A stretch of DNA of 64,000 nt from assembly GCA_963792075.1 (NCBI GenBank), contig CAWBUW010000007.1, positions 620,001 through 684,000 on the forward strand, written 5' to 3'. The stretch is from CAWBUW01 sp963792075. GTDB taxonomy: Bacteria > Chloroflexota > Anaerolineae > Anaerolineales > UBA4823. The number at the start of each line of letters is the position of its first letter. Within the stretch, counting starts at the first letter, position 1. The notes below the pieces were generated by a model. The model was given only the letters and a program-made list of their open reading frames with translations, was not told the DNA's origin and searched no databases. The translations under genes and the position numbers were made by a program. This document shows, in pieces, positions 32,445 through 40,987 of this stretch.

Positions 32445-32575
32445 CTTGTTGTGGCTGTCCAAAAAGAAACAAAGGAAGAAAATTAATACGTATCTGTGGG
32501 GATGGTGCGAAGCACCACCCCCACAGATACGTATATTTTCTCCTTGTTTTCGTCTTTTTGGGCAACCCCAACAAG
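32445..32575. mobile_element. MITE-like 131 bp inverted-repeat element, copy 2
   Basis: It shares the arms GGCTGTCCAAAAAGAAAC…GGAAGAAAATTAATAC and the centre with copy 1 at 4211-4342. The ends (CTTGTTGTGGCTGTCC and GGGCAACCCCAACAAG) have more mismatches than copy 1. It lies between the convergent peptidase and TadA/CpaF genes and could also act as a terminator. Confidence 0.75.
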
Positions 32576-32591
32576 TTAAGTCTTTTTTTGC

Positions 32592-33656
32592 TTACGCCTG
32601 GGTGAACATGCTGATTGGCATATCCAATCCGGCCTCGCGCAGCGTGTGTAGGAAGGTGGGGATGACGCCAGTGGCGCTGTAGATGCCCTGGATCTTACCT
32701 TCCTTGACACCCGTACGGCGGAACTCAAACAGGTCGTGGGTCGTGATTACGCCGTCGTTCACCCCGGTGACTTCCGCAATCTTGACCATACGCCGGGTGC
32801 CGTCCATCATGCGTTTCAGGTAACAAATTACCTGGACTGCAGAAGCAATCTGCTCACGCAGCCCCAGAAGTGGGGCCGGTGGGTTGCCTGTCCCTGCCAG
32901 GATTTCCATGCGGTTGAGTGCGTCCTGAATGCTGCTGGCGTGAATGGTAAACAGGGTGCCATCGTGACCGTTGTTCATGGCATTCAGCAGGTCGAGCAGT
33001 TCTGCGCCAAGCACTTCGACCAGGATGATACGATCCGGGCGCATGCGCACCGCATTCTGCACCAGGTCACGGGGCGTGATTTCACCTTTGCCGTCCATGT
33101 CCGCAGGGCGAGGTTCCAACGTGACCACCCGCGGCTGGGGTAAGACGAACTCATCCCCGCTGGGCAGTACCAGGATGCGTTCTTCGGCGGAGATAGTACT
33201 GCAAAGAATGTGCAAAATGGTGGTTTTGCCCGAGGCTGTCCCGCCTGCGATGCAGATATTTAGCCGCCCGATCACACACAGGCGCAAAAAATCATTCATT
33301 TCCTGGCCGATCGAGCCCCAGCGCACCAGGTCCTCGGCCGAGAAGTCCCGCCGGATTGGCCGCCGCAAAGAGACGATCGGGCCATTGACCGCTACAGGCG
33401 GCATGACGATATTGACTCGGGTGCCATCTTCCAGCCGGGTGTCTACCATTGGGTTGGTTTCATCGGCCCGCAAGCCTAATGGCGTTACGATCTCCTGTAC
33501 CAGGGCGAGCAGTTCTGCTTCGTTGGCGAAGGGACTGGGCATGTCTACCAACTGACCCTTCTTGTCCATATAAATGCGCTGCCAGCCATCGATCATGATT
33601 TCGACGATTTCGTCATCCGCTAATAGATTGTTGATTGAGGCGATTGAAATTGTCAT
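32592..33656 (-). CDS. TadA/CpaF-type secretion ATPase, orphan
   Basis: The 354 aa hexameric ATPase of the type II/IV secretion family has Walker A AGGTASGKTT, an Asp box/Walker B region RMRPDRIILVEVLGAE and the His box HDGTLFTIHASS. The N-terminal domain (about 1-130) is of the CpaF type, but short. The start at 33656 has AAGGAG upstream; the longer open frame reaching 33899 overlaps the neighbouring ABC gene and lacks support. No TadB/TadC, pilin or secretin genes are nearby, so its partner machinery must be elsewhere, if it exists. Confidence 0.85.
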   Translation of the reverse strand: MTISIASINNLLADDEIVEIMIDGWQRIYMDKKGQLVDMPSPFANEAELLALVQEIVTPLGLRADETNPMVDTRLEDGTRVNIVMPPVAVNGPIVSLRRPIRRDFSAEDLVRWGSIGQEMNDFLRLCVIGRLNICIAGGTASGKTTILHILCSTISAEERILVLPSGDEFVLPQPRVVTLEPRPADMDGKGEITPRDLVQNAVRMRPDRIILVEVLGAELLDLLNAMNNGHDGTLFTIHASSIQDALNRMEILAGTGNPPAPLLGLREQIASAVQVICYLKRMMDGTRRMVKIAEVTGVNDGVITTHDLFEFRRTGVKEGKIQGIYSATGVIPTFLHTLREAGLDMPISMFTQA

Positions 33657-33719
33657 TGTGGAGCTCCTTATATCATTACAGGCGCGAACTATGGGCCCAC
33701 CCTCCCTATTTACATTCAA

Positions 33720-33748
33720 AGCATAGCGGAACATGGCCTCAGAGTCAA
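33720..33748 (-). promoter_or_regulatory. Promoter of the TadA/CpaF gene
   Basis: On the minus strand TTGACT (33743-33748), 17 bp, TATGCT (33720-33725). The gene starts at 33656. Confidence 0.55.
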
Positions 33749-33764
33749 TTATCACATTTATATA

Positions 33765-33797
33765 GGGCGAAACATTCGCTTTACAAATGCTTCGCCC
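33765..33797 (-). terminator. Terminator of the ABC exporter operon
   Basis: GGGCGAA and TTCGCCC, extended by a CATT/AATG pairing, form a hairpin 8 bases after the stop of the ABC gene. On the minus strand it is followed by TATATAAAT. Confidence 0.6.
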
Positions 33798-33804
33798 GTC
33801 CCTT

Positions 33805-35625
33805 TTATTCCCCGTTCGGCGCGTGCTGCCACAGCAGCCGCATCTCCTCGCTCTTTTCCAGCAGCTCTTCCAGCTTGCCCTCAGCCTCAACGTGGCCATC
33901 TTTTAGCACCACGATATGGTCGGCGCGGCGTAAGACAGGGCGACGGTGACTGACTACCAGGCAGGTGGTCTCACCTTGGGCTGCGAACAGGCGCTCCCAG
34001 AGTTGGTGCTCGGTCTCCACATCCAGCGCAGAGGACAGGTCGTCGAAGACGAGCAGCTCGGGTTGGCGGATAAGCATGCGTGCAGCCGCGGAGCGCTGGG
34101 CCTGCCCACCAGAGAGGCGTACGCCGTGCGCTCCGACTTTGGTCTCAAGCCCGTGGTCAAGCGCTTCCAGGTCACGTTCCATCACAGCCAGATGCAGTGC
34201 GGTTTTGATCTCGGGATCAGTCCGCGTCAGACCGAGTAAGAGGTTCTCTCGTAACGGAGCGCTGAACAGGCGCGGGGTCTGCGGCGTGTAGGCCGCGCGA
34301 GGTGGAATGAAGAAGTCGCCGGGAGCGCTGACTTTATTGCCGTTCCAGCGTACTTCGCCAGATGTAGGTGGCAGCAGACCGAGCAGCGTGCGCAACAGTG
34401 TTGTTTTTCCGGAGCCTACTCGCCCGGTGACCACGGTCAGCGTGCCGCGGCGCAAAGAGAGCGAGATATCGGCGATGCCATTTTCGCTGCCAGGGTGGGT
34501 ATAAGTGAGGTGGCTGGCATCAAGCGTCTCCAACCGGTCTGCGGCTGTGCGGGATGGCTCGCGCACAGAGGGCGGGAAGGCGGACAGGCTGATCTTGCTG
34601 TGCTCCACCAAAGCTCCCAGAGGTGCGCCCTCCATCAACCGGTACATACGCTCGATCGAGACGTTCAACTTGCGGTAGCGCACCCAGATCATACCGGCGA
34701 AGGTGGTCAGGTCTGACAGGCTGGTGAGCAGGTATACAAAGAGCGAAAAATCGCCCAGGGTGAAGGCTCCTGAACGGATATCCTGTCCAGACAGCAGCAG
34801 GATAAAACCAATAGTCAACGATGACATGTTGCGGTAAAGCGTCTCCAGGATTGTATCGAACAGGCGCTCGCGCAGGGCCAACTTGCGCCGCTCATCGTTC
34901 AATGTGTGGAAATGCTTGATGACGTCTTTTTCAGCCGCGGCAACTTTCACCGCCTGGACGGTGCCAAACAGTTCACCGATGAAACCAGTGACCCGCCCGC
35001 CAGCTTGGCGGGCAGCCTGAGTATAAGCCTCCACGCGGGAGGTAGAGAGCATGGATACGATTGCCACTAAGATTAGAGGCGCCAGTGCCAGGAGCGTAAT
35101 CTTGGGACTGATTGCCGCCATCATTTTGAAGGCGACTGCCACGATGCCCAGCCCAACGAGCACATCATTGATCCAGATCACGAACAATGGGATTTCGAAA
35201 ACGTCGGAGCGGAAGCGGGCAACCGCCTCTCCAGGTGAATCGGGCAAGGCTGTAGCGCCTGGACGGTGAAGGATGTGGCGCAGCAAGTTCCGCCGAAGCA
35301 GGAGCGACACATGGCTGAAGAGGGGTGTGTCCGCGTACACGAAGCCATAATCGCTCACCGTCCGTGCCAGGAAACCACCGACCAGCAACGCCGCCACCGC
35401 CCATAAGCTGAGTACAGCGGTTGTTTCGCCGGTGAGCATGTTGAAAAAGCCGCGCAGCGCCAGGCCAGGCAAGATTTGCCAGGCCAGGCGGAACACCAGC
35501 ACAGAGAACAAGTCCACCAGCCAATACCACGGGCGGAAGCGCAGCATGGCCAGGATCACCTTCCAAGCAGGTAAAGCCGGAATGTGGGTAGAAGCTGTGG
35601 CGGGGGTTGTGTGTGTTGCGTTCAT
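33805..35625 (-). CDS. ABC exporter half-transporter, degenerate Walker B partner
   Basis: The 606 aa protein has a six-helix type IV exporter membrane domain (about 20-320) and a nucleotide-binding domain (about 375-600). The latter has Walker A TGRVGSGKTT, Q-loop YTPQTPRLF, canonical signature RLSGGQAQR and H-loop VVSHRRP. The Walker B reads LLVFDDLSSALD, so the catalytic Glu is Asp. The partner encoded upstream (35622) has the normal Glu but a degenerate signature, the classic arrangement of heterodimeric exporters with one active site. The genes overlap by 4 nt. The ABC-F context suggests drug or antimicrobial export (inference). Confidence 0.9.
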   Translation of the reverse strand: MNATHTTPATASTHIPALPAWKVILAMLRFRPWYWLVDLFSVLVFRLAWQILPGLALRGFFNMLTGETTAVLSLWAVAALLVGGFLARTVSDYGFVYADTPLFSHVSLLLRRNLLRHILHRPGATALPDSPGEAVARFRSDVFEIPLFVIWINDVLVGLGIVAVAFKMMAAISPKITLLALAPLILVAIVSMLSTSRVEAYTQAARQAGGRVTGFIGELFGTVQAVKVAAAEKDVIKHFHTLNDERRKLALRERLFDTILETLYRNMSSLTIGFILLLSGQDIRSGAFTLGDFSLFVYLLTSLSDLTTFAGMIWVRYRKLNVSIERMYRLMEGAPLGALVEHSKISLSAFPPSVREPSRTAADRLETLDASHLTYTHPGSENGIADISLSLRRGTLTVVTGRVGSGKTTLLRTLLGLLPPTSGEVRWNGNKVSAPGDFFIPPRAAYTPQTPRLFSAPLRENLLLGLTRTDPEIKTALHLAVMERDLEALDHGLETKVGAHGVRLSGGQAQRSAAARMLIRQPELLVFDDLSSALDVETEHQLWERLFAAQGETTCLVVSHRRPVLRRADHIVVLKDGHVEAEGKLEELLEKSEEMRLLWQHAPNGE

Positions 35626-37403
35626 ACCAATACTTCCTCCAGCCCGGTTTGTAGCAGGCTGTAAAAGCGTGAAGTGGGGTCTGTAGCCAGCGTGGCGCGT
35701 TCGCCATGTTCGATAGTGCAGCCGTTTTCCAGGATTAAGACCTCATCGGCGCGCTGGACGGTGCCCAGGCGGTGGGCGATGATCACGGCAGTCCGCCCCT
35801 GGATCAGGTGTGTAACCGCGCGCTCGATGCGCCGTTCTGTCAGCGGATCCAGGCGGCTGGACGCTTCATCCAAAATTACCAGGCCGGGCGAGCGCAGCAG
35901 CACACGGGTGAAGGCTAATAATTGCGCCTCACCTGCCGAAAGTCCCGCGCCGCCTTCTTCGAGCAGCGTATCCAGTCCATGAGGTAGGGCGCGATACCAC
36001 TCGCCCAACTCAAGCTCGTGGATGGCTGCTTCGATGTGGGCATCGGGAATGCTGTCATTGAAAAAGGTCAGGTTCTGCCGCACGGTGGCGCGGAAAAGCT
36101 GCACATCTTGCGTGACGATTGCCACCTGGCGGCGCAGCGCCTCCACCTTCACCTCGCGCAAGTCCACGCCGTTCAGACGCACCGTGCCCTGAGATGGATC
36201 GAACAGCCGCAGCAGCAGGCGGGCGAGGGTGGTCTTGCCAGAGCCGGTGCGACCGAGCAGCCCCAGCACTCTTCCAGGCTGCAGGTGCAGATTCAAGCCG
36301 GTCAACACAGGCTGTCCATCCCCATCCGCATAGGCGAAAGTGACCTCTTCCAGGTCCAGCGCCAGCGTGGTTGCAGGATTTTTCCCATTGGTACCAGGCA
36401 GGGAGGGCAGCGCATCACGCACACCAGGTAGCATTGCGGATTTCAGGCGGCGCAGATCTGTCAGGCGTTCCACGCAGGCCCCGATCATCTGGAAGGCTTC
36501 GATCTCACGGGTGAGGGCATGGATGGGGGTTTCAAGCATGTTCATGTAATGGATGAACAGATATACAGTTCCCAGCGTAATCGCACCAAGTTGGAACAAT
36601 CCGTAGCCTGAAAAGATAGCTGTCAGGTTGCCTAACAACAGCGCGGCTCCCATCACCAGGTGAATGAGCCACTCCTTTTTACGGGCGCGGTAGTTGGAAC
36701 GGAAAGCCTTGCCTTGCAAGACGCCCAATTGGCGCAGAGAATAATCCACCGCACCATTGGCACGGATATCTTCTGTACCCGAGAGCTGTTCTTCGATGAA
36801 GCCGAACAACTCGGATTCGGCCTGGCGGCGGTCCTTTTCATCGTTCATGGCGATATCGCGCACGCGGTTGAGCAATAACATCGCCACGAGCGCAAATGAG
36901 CTGAAAGCTAAACCGGCACGCCAGTCTTCCAGGAAGATGGCAAACAGAATGCCAACCAGCAGCAGCAGGTTGCCCAACAGGGTGATCACGAACTGAGAGA
37001 AAAAGTCTGCCAACGCCGCCACGTCCCCGTCCAGGCGCTCAATGAGCTCACCGGGGGTGTGCGCGTTATGGAAAGACATGTCCAGGTTCAGGCAGTGCCA
37101 GGCCAGCTCCGCGCGCAGCGCGTTGGTAGCCGTCCAGGCTACATTCTGGCCGAGGTAGGTGACCAGGACAGAGACGATCTGCTGCAGCAGGGCAATAGCC
37201 ATAAAAGCAGATGCAGCCAAGGTCAGGCTGCTCAGCTCGCCACCGCCGAGCGCCGAGTCGATGAAGCTGCGCATGATCTGCGGGTTGACCAATTGTAAAC
37301 CTATGTCGCCCAGCAGCATTATTGCGAGCAGGATAAAACGCCGACGCTGGGGGCGGATGTGTTGGGAGAGTAACTCCCAGTAAGCTTTCAAGGGTAAATT
37401 CAT
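35622..37403 (-). CDS. ABC exporter half-transporter with canonical Walker B
   Basis: The 593 aa protein has an exporter membrane domain (about 15-320) and a nucleotide-binding domain (about 350-590) with Walker A LGRTGSGKTT, Q-loop VTQDVQLF, Walker B LVILDEASSRLD with catalytic Glu, and H-loop IIAHRLG. The signature reads LSAGEAQ instead of LSGGQ. Paired with the 33805 protein, one composite ATP site is complete and the other degenerate. It begins 1 bp after the ABC-F stop, so the three genes form one operon. Confidence 0.92.
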   Translation of the reverse strand: MNLPLKAYWELLSQHIRPQRRRFILLAIMLLGDIGLQLVNPQIMRSFIDSALGGGELSSLTLAASAFMAIALLQQIVSVLVTYLGQNVAWTATNALRAELAWHCLNLDMSFHNAHTPGELIERLDGDVAALADFFSQFVITLLGNLLLLVGILFAIFLEDWRAGLAFSSFALVAMLLLNRVRDIAMNDEKDRRQAESELFGFIEEQLSGTEDIRANGAVDYSLRQLGVLQGKAFRSNYRARKKEWLIHLVMGAALLLGNLTAIFSGYGLFQLGAITLGTVYLFIHYMNMLETPIHALTREIEAFQMIGACVERLTDLRRLKSAMLPGVRDALPSLPGTNGKNPATTLALDLEEVTFAYADGDGQPVLTGLNLHLQPGRVLGLLGRTGSGKTTLARLLLRLFDPSQGTVRLNGVDLREVKVEALRRQVAIVTQDVQLFRATVRQNLTFFNDSIPDAHIEAAIHELELGEWYRALPHGLDTLLEEGGAGLSAGEAQLLAFTRVLLRSPGLVILDEASSRLDPLTERRIERAVTHLIQGRTAVIIAHRLGTVQRADEVLILENGCTIEHGERATLATDPTSRFYSLLQTGLEEVLV

Positions 37404-37404
37404 T

Positions 37405-39408
37405 CTAACTCACTAATTGTTCCCATTCGTACAGTAATCGATCAAGCGTGGCTTGCGCCTGCGCGATCTGGGTACTGATTTCGTGTGCTTGTTCAAAGCG
37501 TCGTTTCTGCCCGGCCTGTTCAAGATCGCCCGACAGGCGGCGGATATCTGCTTCGTGGTCACGGATGTGCTCTTCCACCCGTTCGAGAGCCTGTTGGCGG
37601 CGACGGGTTTCGAGGGAGTTGTCCCGCGCCATCGGCTTGGGCGCCAACAGGATGCGGGACTGTCCCAGGCTGGTGGGTTTCGCCGTAGCCGAGGCCACGC
37701 CGCGCAGCAGGTATTCGCGATACGTGCCGTGGAAGATGCGCAGATCGCCCTCCACGATCTCCCAGACCTGCGTGGCCAGTCGGTCGATCAGGTAGCGGTC
37801 GTGCGAGACGAGCAGGATAGTACCGGGGAACTGCTCCAGAACTTCTTGCAGCGCCTCGCGCGCCGGGATATCCAGATGATTGGTCGGTTCATCGAGCAGG
37901 AGGAAGTTGGTGCCTTCCAGCGCCAGGATCGCCAACGCCAGGCGGGCGCGTTCGCCACCCGAGAGCGCCGAGACCGGCTTGAAGACATCCTCGCCGCGAA
38001 ACAAGTATTGGGCCAGATGCGAGCGCGCCGGACCGGGAAGCTGCTCTTTGTGCCGTTGCAGCTCATCCAATACAGAATGGCCGCCATTCAGGCCGTCGTG
38101 CGCCTGGGCAAAGTATCCGATGTGCAGGCTGGCGCCGGGCAGAAGTTTCCCTTTTAGCGGTTCCACCTGCCCAAGGAGCACCTTGATCAAGGTGGTCTTG
38201 CCGCTGCCGTTAGGTCCGATCAGGGCAGCGCACTCACCGCGGCGCAGATCCAAATTACGGATCGTGAACAAAGGATTACCGGGGTAACCGATACGCACAT
38301 TGTCCGCGCGCAGCACCAGGTTACCACTGGGTGTGGCTGCCGGGAATCGTGGGCGGAGCTGCAGCGGGCGGCTGATCTCAGGTTGGATGGCGTTGATGGC
38401 ATGCACTGCCTCGATCACGTCCAGGGGCCGGTCGGAGTGCAGGCCGAACTCGGACCATTTGCGCCCATCGCGCAACGCCAGGATGCCATAGTTCTGCACG
38501 ATGGCGATATCGCGACTCAGGCGGCGCAGCAAGCCCAGAGCCCGGGCGTGCGTGGAAGCGCGTACCCAATTGCGCTGGACGAAATCAATCTCTTTCAGTA
38601 GACGCGCTTTTTCTTCTTCAAAAACGCGTTCATAGAACTCGTAACGCTCCTGGCGTTGGAGCAGGTAGGCGGAGTATCCGCCGGTGTAGGCGGTAACCCC
38701 GCTGTAGGTCATCTCCCAGATCGTATCGACTGTGTTGTCCAGGAAATAGCGGTCATGGCTGACAACGAGCACCGCGCCCTCCCAGTCTTTGAGCGCATGT
38801 TCCAGCCATTCCACCGCGGCGATGTCCAGGTGATTGGTGGGCTCGTCCAGGATGAGCAAGTCGGGTTTTTCGAGCAACAGGCGAGCCAGCAAGGCGCGCG
38901 TCTTTTGGCCGCCCGAAAGGTGGCGTAAGGGCATCTCCCAGGCTGTTTTGCCCAGGCCCAGGCCGTCCAACGTCTGTTGGATGCGCAGATCGAAATCATA
39001 TCCGCCGGCGTGCTCGAAGGCTGCCTGAAGCTTGCCGTAGGTTTCCAGCAGCACCTCGTCGTAATCACCGGTGGACATACTGGCTTCAAGTTCGAAAAGC
39101 CGTGCTTGTTGGGCTTGCAACCCGCGGAACACGGTCAGCATTTCGGCGTAAACGGTGTTGTCGTGATCGGCAAAGGCCTCTACAGCCTCCTGGCGCAAAT
39201 AGCCTATGCGCCGGCCGCGTGCCAGGTGCACCTGCCCGGTAGTAGGCTGGTTGATGCCTGCCAGCAGCAGCACCAGCGTGGTTTTTCCCACGCCGTTTGG
39301 CCCGATCAGACCGATTTTGCCATCATTGGGTATGGTGAGCGAGATACCTTTGAAGAGATCGAACGCTCCAAAAGAAACACCTAAGTTTTCAGCAGTGAGG
39401 ATAGACAT
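37405..39408 (-). CDS. ABC-F family ribosome-associated ATPase (putative antibiotic resistance protein)
   Basis: The 667 aa protein has two ABC domains and no membrane segments. Domain 1 has Walker A GPNGVGKTT, signature LSGGQKTR and LLILDEPTNHLD; domain 2 has GPNGSGKTT, LSGGERAR and LLLDEPTNHLD. A long helical linker (roughly 245-340, the P-site-tRNA interaction region) and a C-terminal coiled coil (about 600-667) are present. A long linker is typical of ribosome-protection proteins of this family. The upstream leader ORF with two terminator hairpins (39462-39662) and the exporter genes behind it support a drug-inducible resistance role, though a housekeeping translation role remains possible. 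GGAGAA precedes the ATG. Confidence 0.9.
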   Translation of the reverse strand: MSILTAENLGVSFGAFDLFKGISLTIPNDGKIGLIGPNGVGKTTLVLLLAGINQPTTGQVHLARGRRIGYLRQEAVEAFADHDNTVYAEMLTVFRGLQAQQARLFELEASMSTGDYDEVLLETYGKLQAAFEHAGGYDFDLRIQQTLDGLGLGKTAWEMPLRHLSGGQKTRALLARLLLEKPDLLILDEPTNHLDIAAVEWLEHALKDWEGAVLVVSHDRYFLDNTVDTIWEMTYSGVTAYTGGYSAYLLQRQERYEFYERVFEEEKARLLKEIDFVQRNWVRASTHARALGLLRRLSRDIAIVQNYGILALRDGRKWSEFGLHSDRPLDVIEAVHAINAIQPEISRPLQLRPRFPAATPSGNLVLRADNVRIGYPGNPLFTIRNLDLRRGECAALIGPNGSGKTTLIKVLLGQVEPLKGKLLPGASLHIGYFAQAHDGLNGGHSVLDELQRHKEQLPGPARSHLAQYLFRGEDVFKPVSALSGGERARLALAILALEGTNFLLLDEPTNHLDIPAREALQEVLEQFPGTILLVSHDRYLIDRLATQVWEIVEGDLRIFHGTYREYLLRGVASATAKPTSLGQSRILLAPKPMARDNSLETRRRQQALERVEEHIRDHEADIRRLSGDLEQAGQKRRFEQAHEISTQIAQAQATLDRLLYEWEQLVS

Positions 39409-39426
39409 TCTTACTTTCTCCGATTA

Positions 39427-39455
39427 CAGTTATAAGAGTGCGGCTCTTGTAACTG
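39427..39455 (-). promoter_or_regulatory. Hairpin just upstream of the ABC-F Shine-Dalgarno
   Basis: On the minus strand CAGTTA…AGAG and CTCT…TAACTG pair a few bases before the GGAGAA ribosome site. It could modulate translation initiation. Confidence 0.45.
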
Positions 39456-39461
39456 AAAAAT

Positions 39462-39499
39462 AAAAAAAACAAAACGGCCACGGTGCACGCCCGAGGCCG
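39462..39499 (-). terminator. Leader terminator T2 of the ABC-F operon
   Basis: On the minus strand GGCCTCGG-7 nt-CCGTGGCC with one T-T mismatch, followed by TTTTGTTTTTTTT. Its 3' arm is identical to the 3' arm of T1, so the two hairpins compete. Confidence 0.7.
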
Positions 39500-39520
39500 G
39501 AAAGAGATCCCCATGAGGGA

Positions 39521-39556
39521 AATAAAACGGCCACGGGCTGGAGAGCGCCGTGGCCG
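39521..39556 (-). terminator. Leader hairpin T1 (terminator/antiterminator) of the ABC-F operon
   Basis: On the minus strand GGCCACGG-CGCTCTCCAGC-CCGTGGCC is followed by GTTTTATTT. The 5' arm is also fully complementary to the CCGTGGCC arm of T2 (39476-39483), allowing an alternative structure that disrupts T2. Confidence 0.65.
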
Positions 39557-39581
39557 ATCTGTTATGCGTATAACCGTATGA

Positions 39582-39662
39582 TCAACAGGCGCACTCCGAC
39601 AAGGACAGGTCACTACCTGCAACCTTGCTGCACAGAACGATGTAGAGTCCACTTTTGATCAT
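39582..39662 (-). CDS. 26-codon leader peptide upstream of the ABC-F gene
   Basis: A short ORF starts at ATG 39662 (MIKSGLYIVLCSKVAG…) and ends at TGA 39582, with AAGGAG about 12 nt upstream. It is preceded by a promoter and followed within 30 nt by two alternative terminator hairpins and then the ABC-F gene. This is the layout of leader peptides where drug-stalled ribosomes change RNA folding and allow read-through. The peptide itself is not recognised. A longer in-frame start at 39794 would overlap the upstream lipoprotein gene and lie before the promoter, so it is rejected. Confidence 0.65.
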   Translation of the reverse strand: MIKSGLYIVLCSKVAGSDLSLSECAC

Positions 39663-39702
39663 TGGATAAAAAACTCCTTTTGAGCGCTTGCTCGGGGTAC
39701 AG

Positions 39703-39732
39703 TTTATCATGCTCAAGGGGAATGTGTCAAGC
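39703..39732 (-). promoter_or_regulatory. Promoter of the ABC-F leader transcript
   Basis: On the minus strand TTGACA (about 39727-39732), 18 bp, TAAACT. The same -10 variant occurs at the cold-shock gene and, as TAGACT, at the RIO-kinase leader. Confidence 0.6.
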
Positions 39733-39753
39733 TTATTTTCCTTTAATTTTCTA

Positions 39754-40755
39754 TTAATTCTCGATCCGCTTAACCAAAGCCAGCATGATCTCAAAATCCC
39801 CCAGCGCGGCTTTGCCGCGCAGCCGCCAGCCAGTGCCCGGACAGTCTGCTGGCGGCCGCAGCGTGACCACGAAGGTCTGGCCGTCTGAGAGGGTGACGGA
39901 GGCAGAGTCCGGGTCAGGGAACACCACCGCCCGGATCATCTCTAAGGCGATATCGGCCTTGCCCAGGACTGGCAGCGCGGTGAGGGCCTCATCATGACAG
40001 CAGTACACGGCATACATGCACCTGGCAAAGATCTTGGGATCCGAAATGACCACAACATCGCCGCTCAGGGTTTCCACGGTGAGATTCTTTTCGCCTGGTG
40101 GCCCGGACGGAATCGGGCGAGGCGCGGTGTTTCGCTGGAAGACGATGTGTTGGATATCCACCAGGTTAAGATCGAGGTACCCAAAGGAATACGCCTGGCC
40201 GGTCAGGTGGATTTGGTGGTGGGCTTTGAAGCCCAGGCTGGCGATGAGCCGGGTTCCGCTGGTTAATGTCACCGTCACCGGCCAGGTACCTGTCCCAACC
40301 GGTGAGCCAGGCAGGACTACCTCGCCCGCCGAGTCCAGCAGCGGATCGGGCGTACCGCTGGGAGTGAGAAGGACATCCCAATCAGGCGAGGGAAGCCCAA
40401 AATCCACCTGAGCGATGTAGTCGTAATCAATTTCTACACCGTTGGCTAAAGGGATGCCCTGGGGCAGGCTTTCGGTGTGGTACGCTACGTACTCATTCGG
40501 TTCCAGGCGGATGCTCCCGAAGAATAAAGTCTGGCCTGCGCGGGTGGTCACGTTCATGCTGACCGGATCCGGTGTGAGGGGTGGCGGTGCGGCAAGCATG
40601 GCCGAAGTAGGGATGAGCGTCTTGGCTGGCGGTGCCGAAGGGGTTGCGCCCGGCTGGCAGGCAGTCAACAATGCGAGGAAGAGCAGGAGGCAGGCGAAAG
40701 TAAGGACGGTAAAAGTGGAAAGCCGTTTTTTAGTGGCGGGAGATTGGAGGGTCAT
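39754..40755 (-). CDS. Lipoprotein of unknown function
   Basis: The 333 aa protein has a lipoprotein signal with lipobox LLTACQP (Cys33), then a Pro/Thr-rich stretch (35-65) and a beta-rich domain. No family was recognised. The segment ISDPKIFARCMYAVYCCHDE contains three cysteines, and VTLSDGQTFVVTL resembles a beta strand pair. AGGAGAG precedes the ATG. It is monocistronic; the ABC-F leader promoter begins just after its stop. Confidence 0.75.
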   Translation of the reverse strand: MTLQSPATKKRLSTFTVLTFACLLLFLALLTACQPGATPSAPPAKTLIPTSAMLAAPPPLTPDPVSMNVTTRAGQTLFFGSIRLEPNEYVAYHTESLPQGIPLANGVEIDYDYIAQVDFGLPSPDWDVLLTPSGTPDPLLDSAGEVVLPGSPVGTGTWPVTVTLTSGTRLIASLGFKAHHQIHLTGQAYSFGYLDLNLVDIQHIVFQRNTAPRPIPSGPPGEKNLTVETLSGDVVVISDPKIFARCMYAVYCCHDEALTALPVLGKADIALEMIRAVVFPDPDSASVTLSDGQTFVVTLRPPADCPGTGWRLRGKAALGDFEIMLALVKRIEN

Positions 40756-40820
40756 GATCTTTCTCTCCTGAAAGCTGCTTATTCATCATAATATCATCAA
40801 ATTCGCCGCGCGCATCGAGG

Positions 40821-40900
40821 TGCACTAAAAGGTTGTTGGTGGTGTGTGTGCGGGCGGCGTACGCCGCCCGCACACACACCACCAACAACCTTTTAGTGCA
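40821..40900. repeat. 80 bp perfect palindrome (family copy B)
   Basis: Bases 40821-40860 and 40861-40900 are exact reverse complements with no loop, reading from TGCACTAAAAGGTTGTTGG inward to GGCGGCGTACGCCGCC at the centre. It is the most complete member of the palindrome family also seen at 3476, 56980 and 59566. Confidence 0.9.
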
Positions 40901-40919
40901 CCCGTGCATCGTCAAACCC

Positions 40920-40948
40920 TTGACATCTCTGAACCGGACTGGTAGACT
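40920..40948 (+). promoter_or_regulatory. Promoter of the RIO-kinase leader transcript
   Basis: TTGACA (40920-40925), 17 bp, TAGACT (40943-40948). It lies about 290 bp upstream of the kinase ATG. Confidence 0.65.
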
Positions 40949-40987
40949 CCCATTATCTATTCTATAAAAGGAGGCGCAGTCAAAATT

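Noticed and set aside
33657..33899. N-terminal extension of the TadA/CpaF protein
   Set aside because: The extension overlaps the ABC exporter gene, is Arg/Cys-rich without family resemblance, and the promoter lies inside it; ATG 33656 has AAGGAG.
39663..39794. Upstream in-frame extension of the ABC-F leader ORF
   Set aside because: It would begin inside the preceding lipoprotein gene and before the predicted promoter; the ATG at 39662 has the ribosome site.
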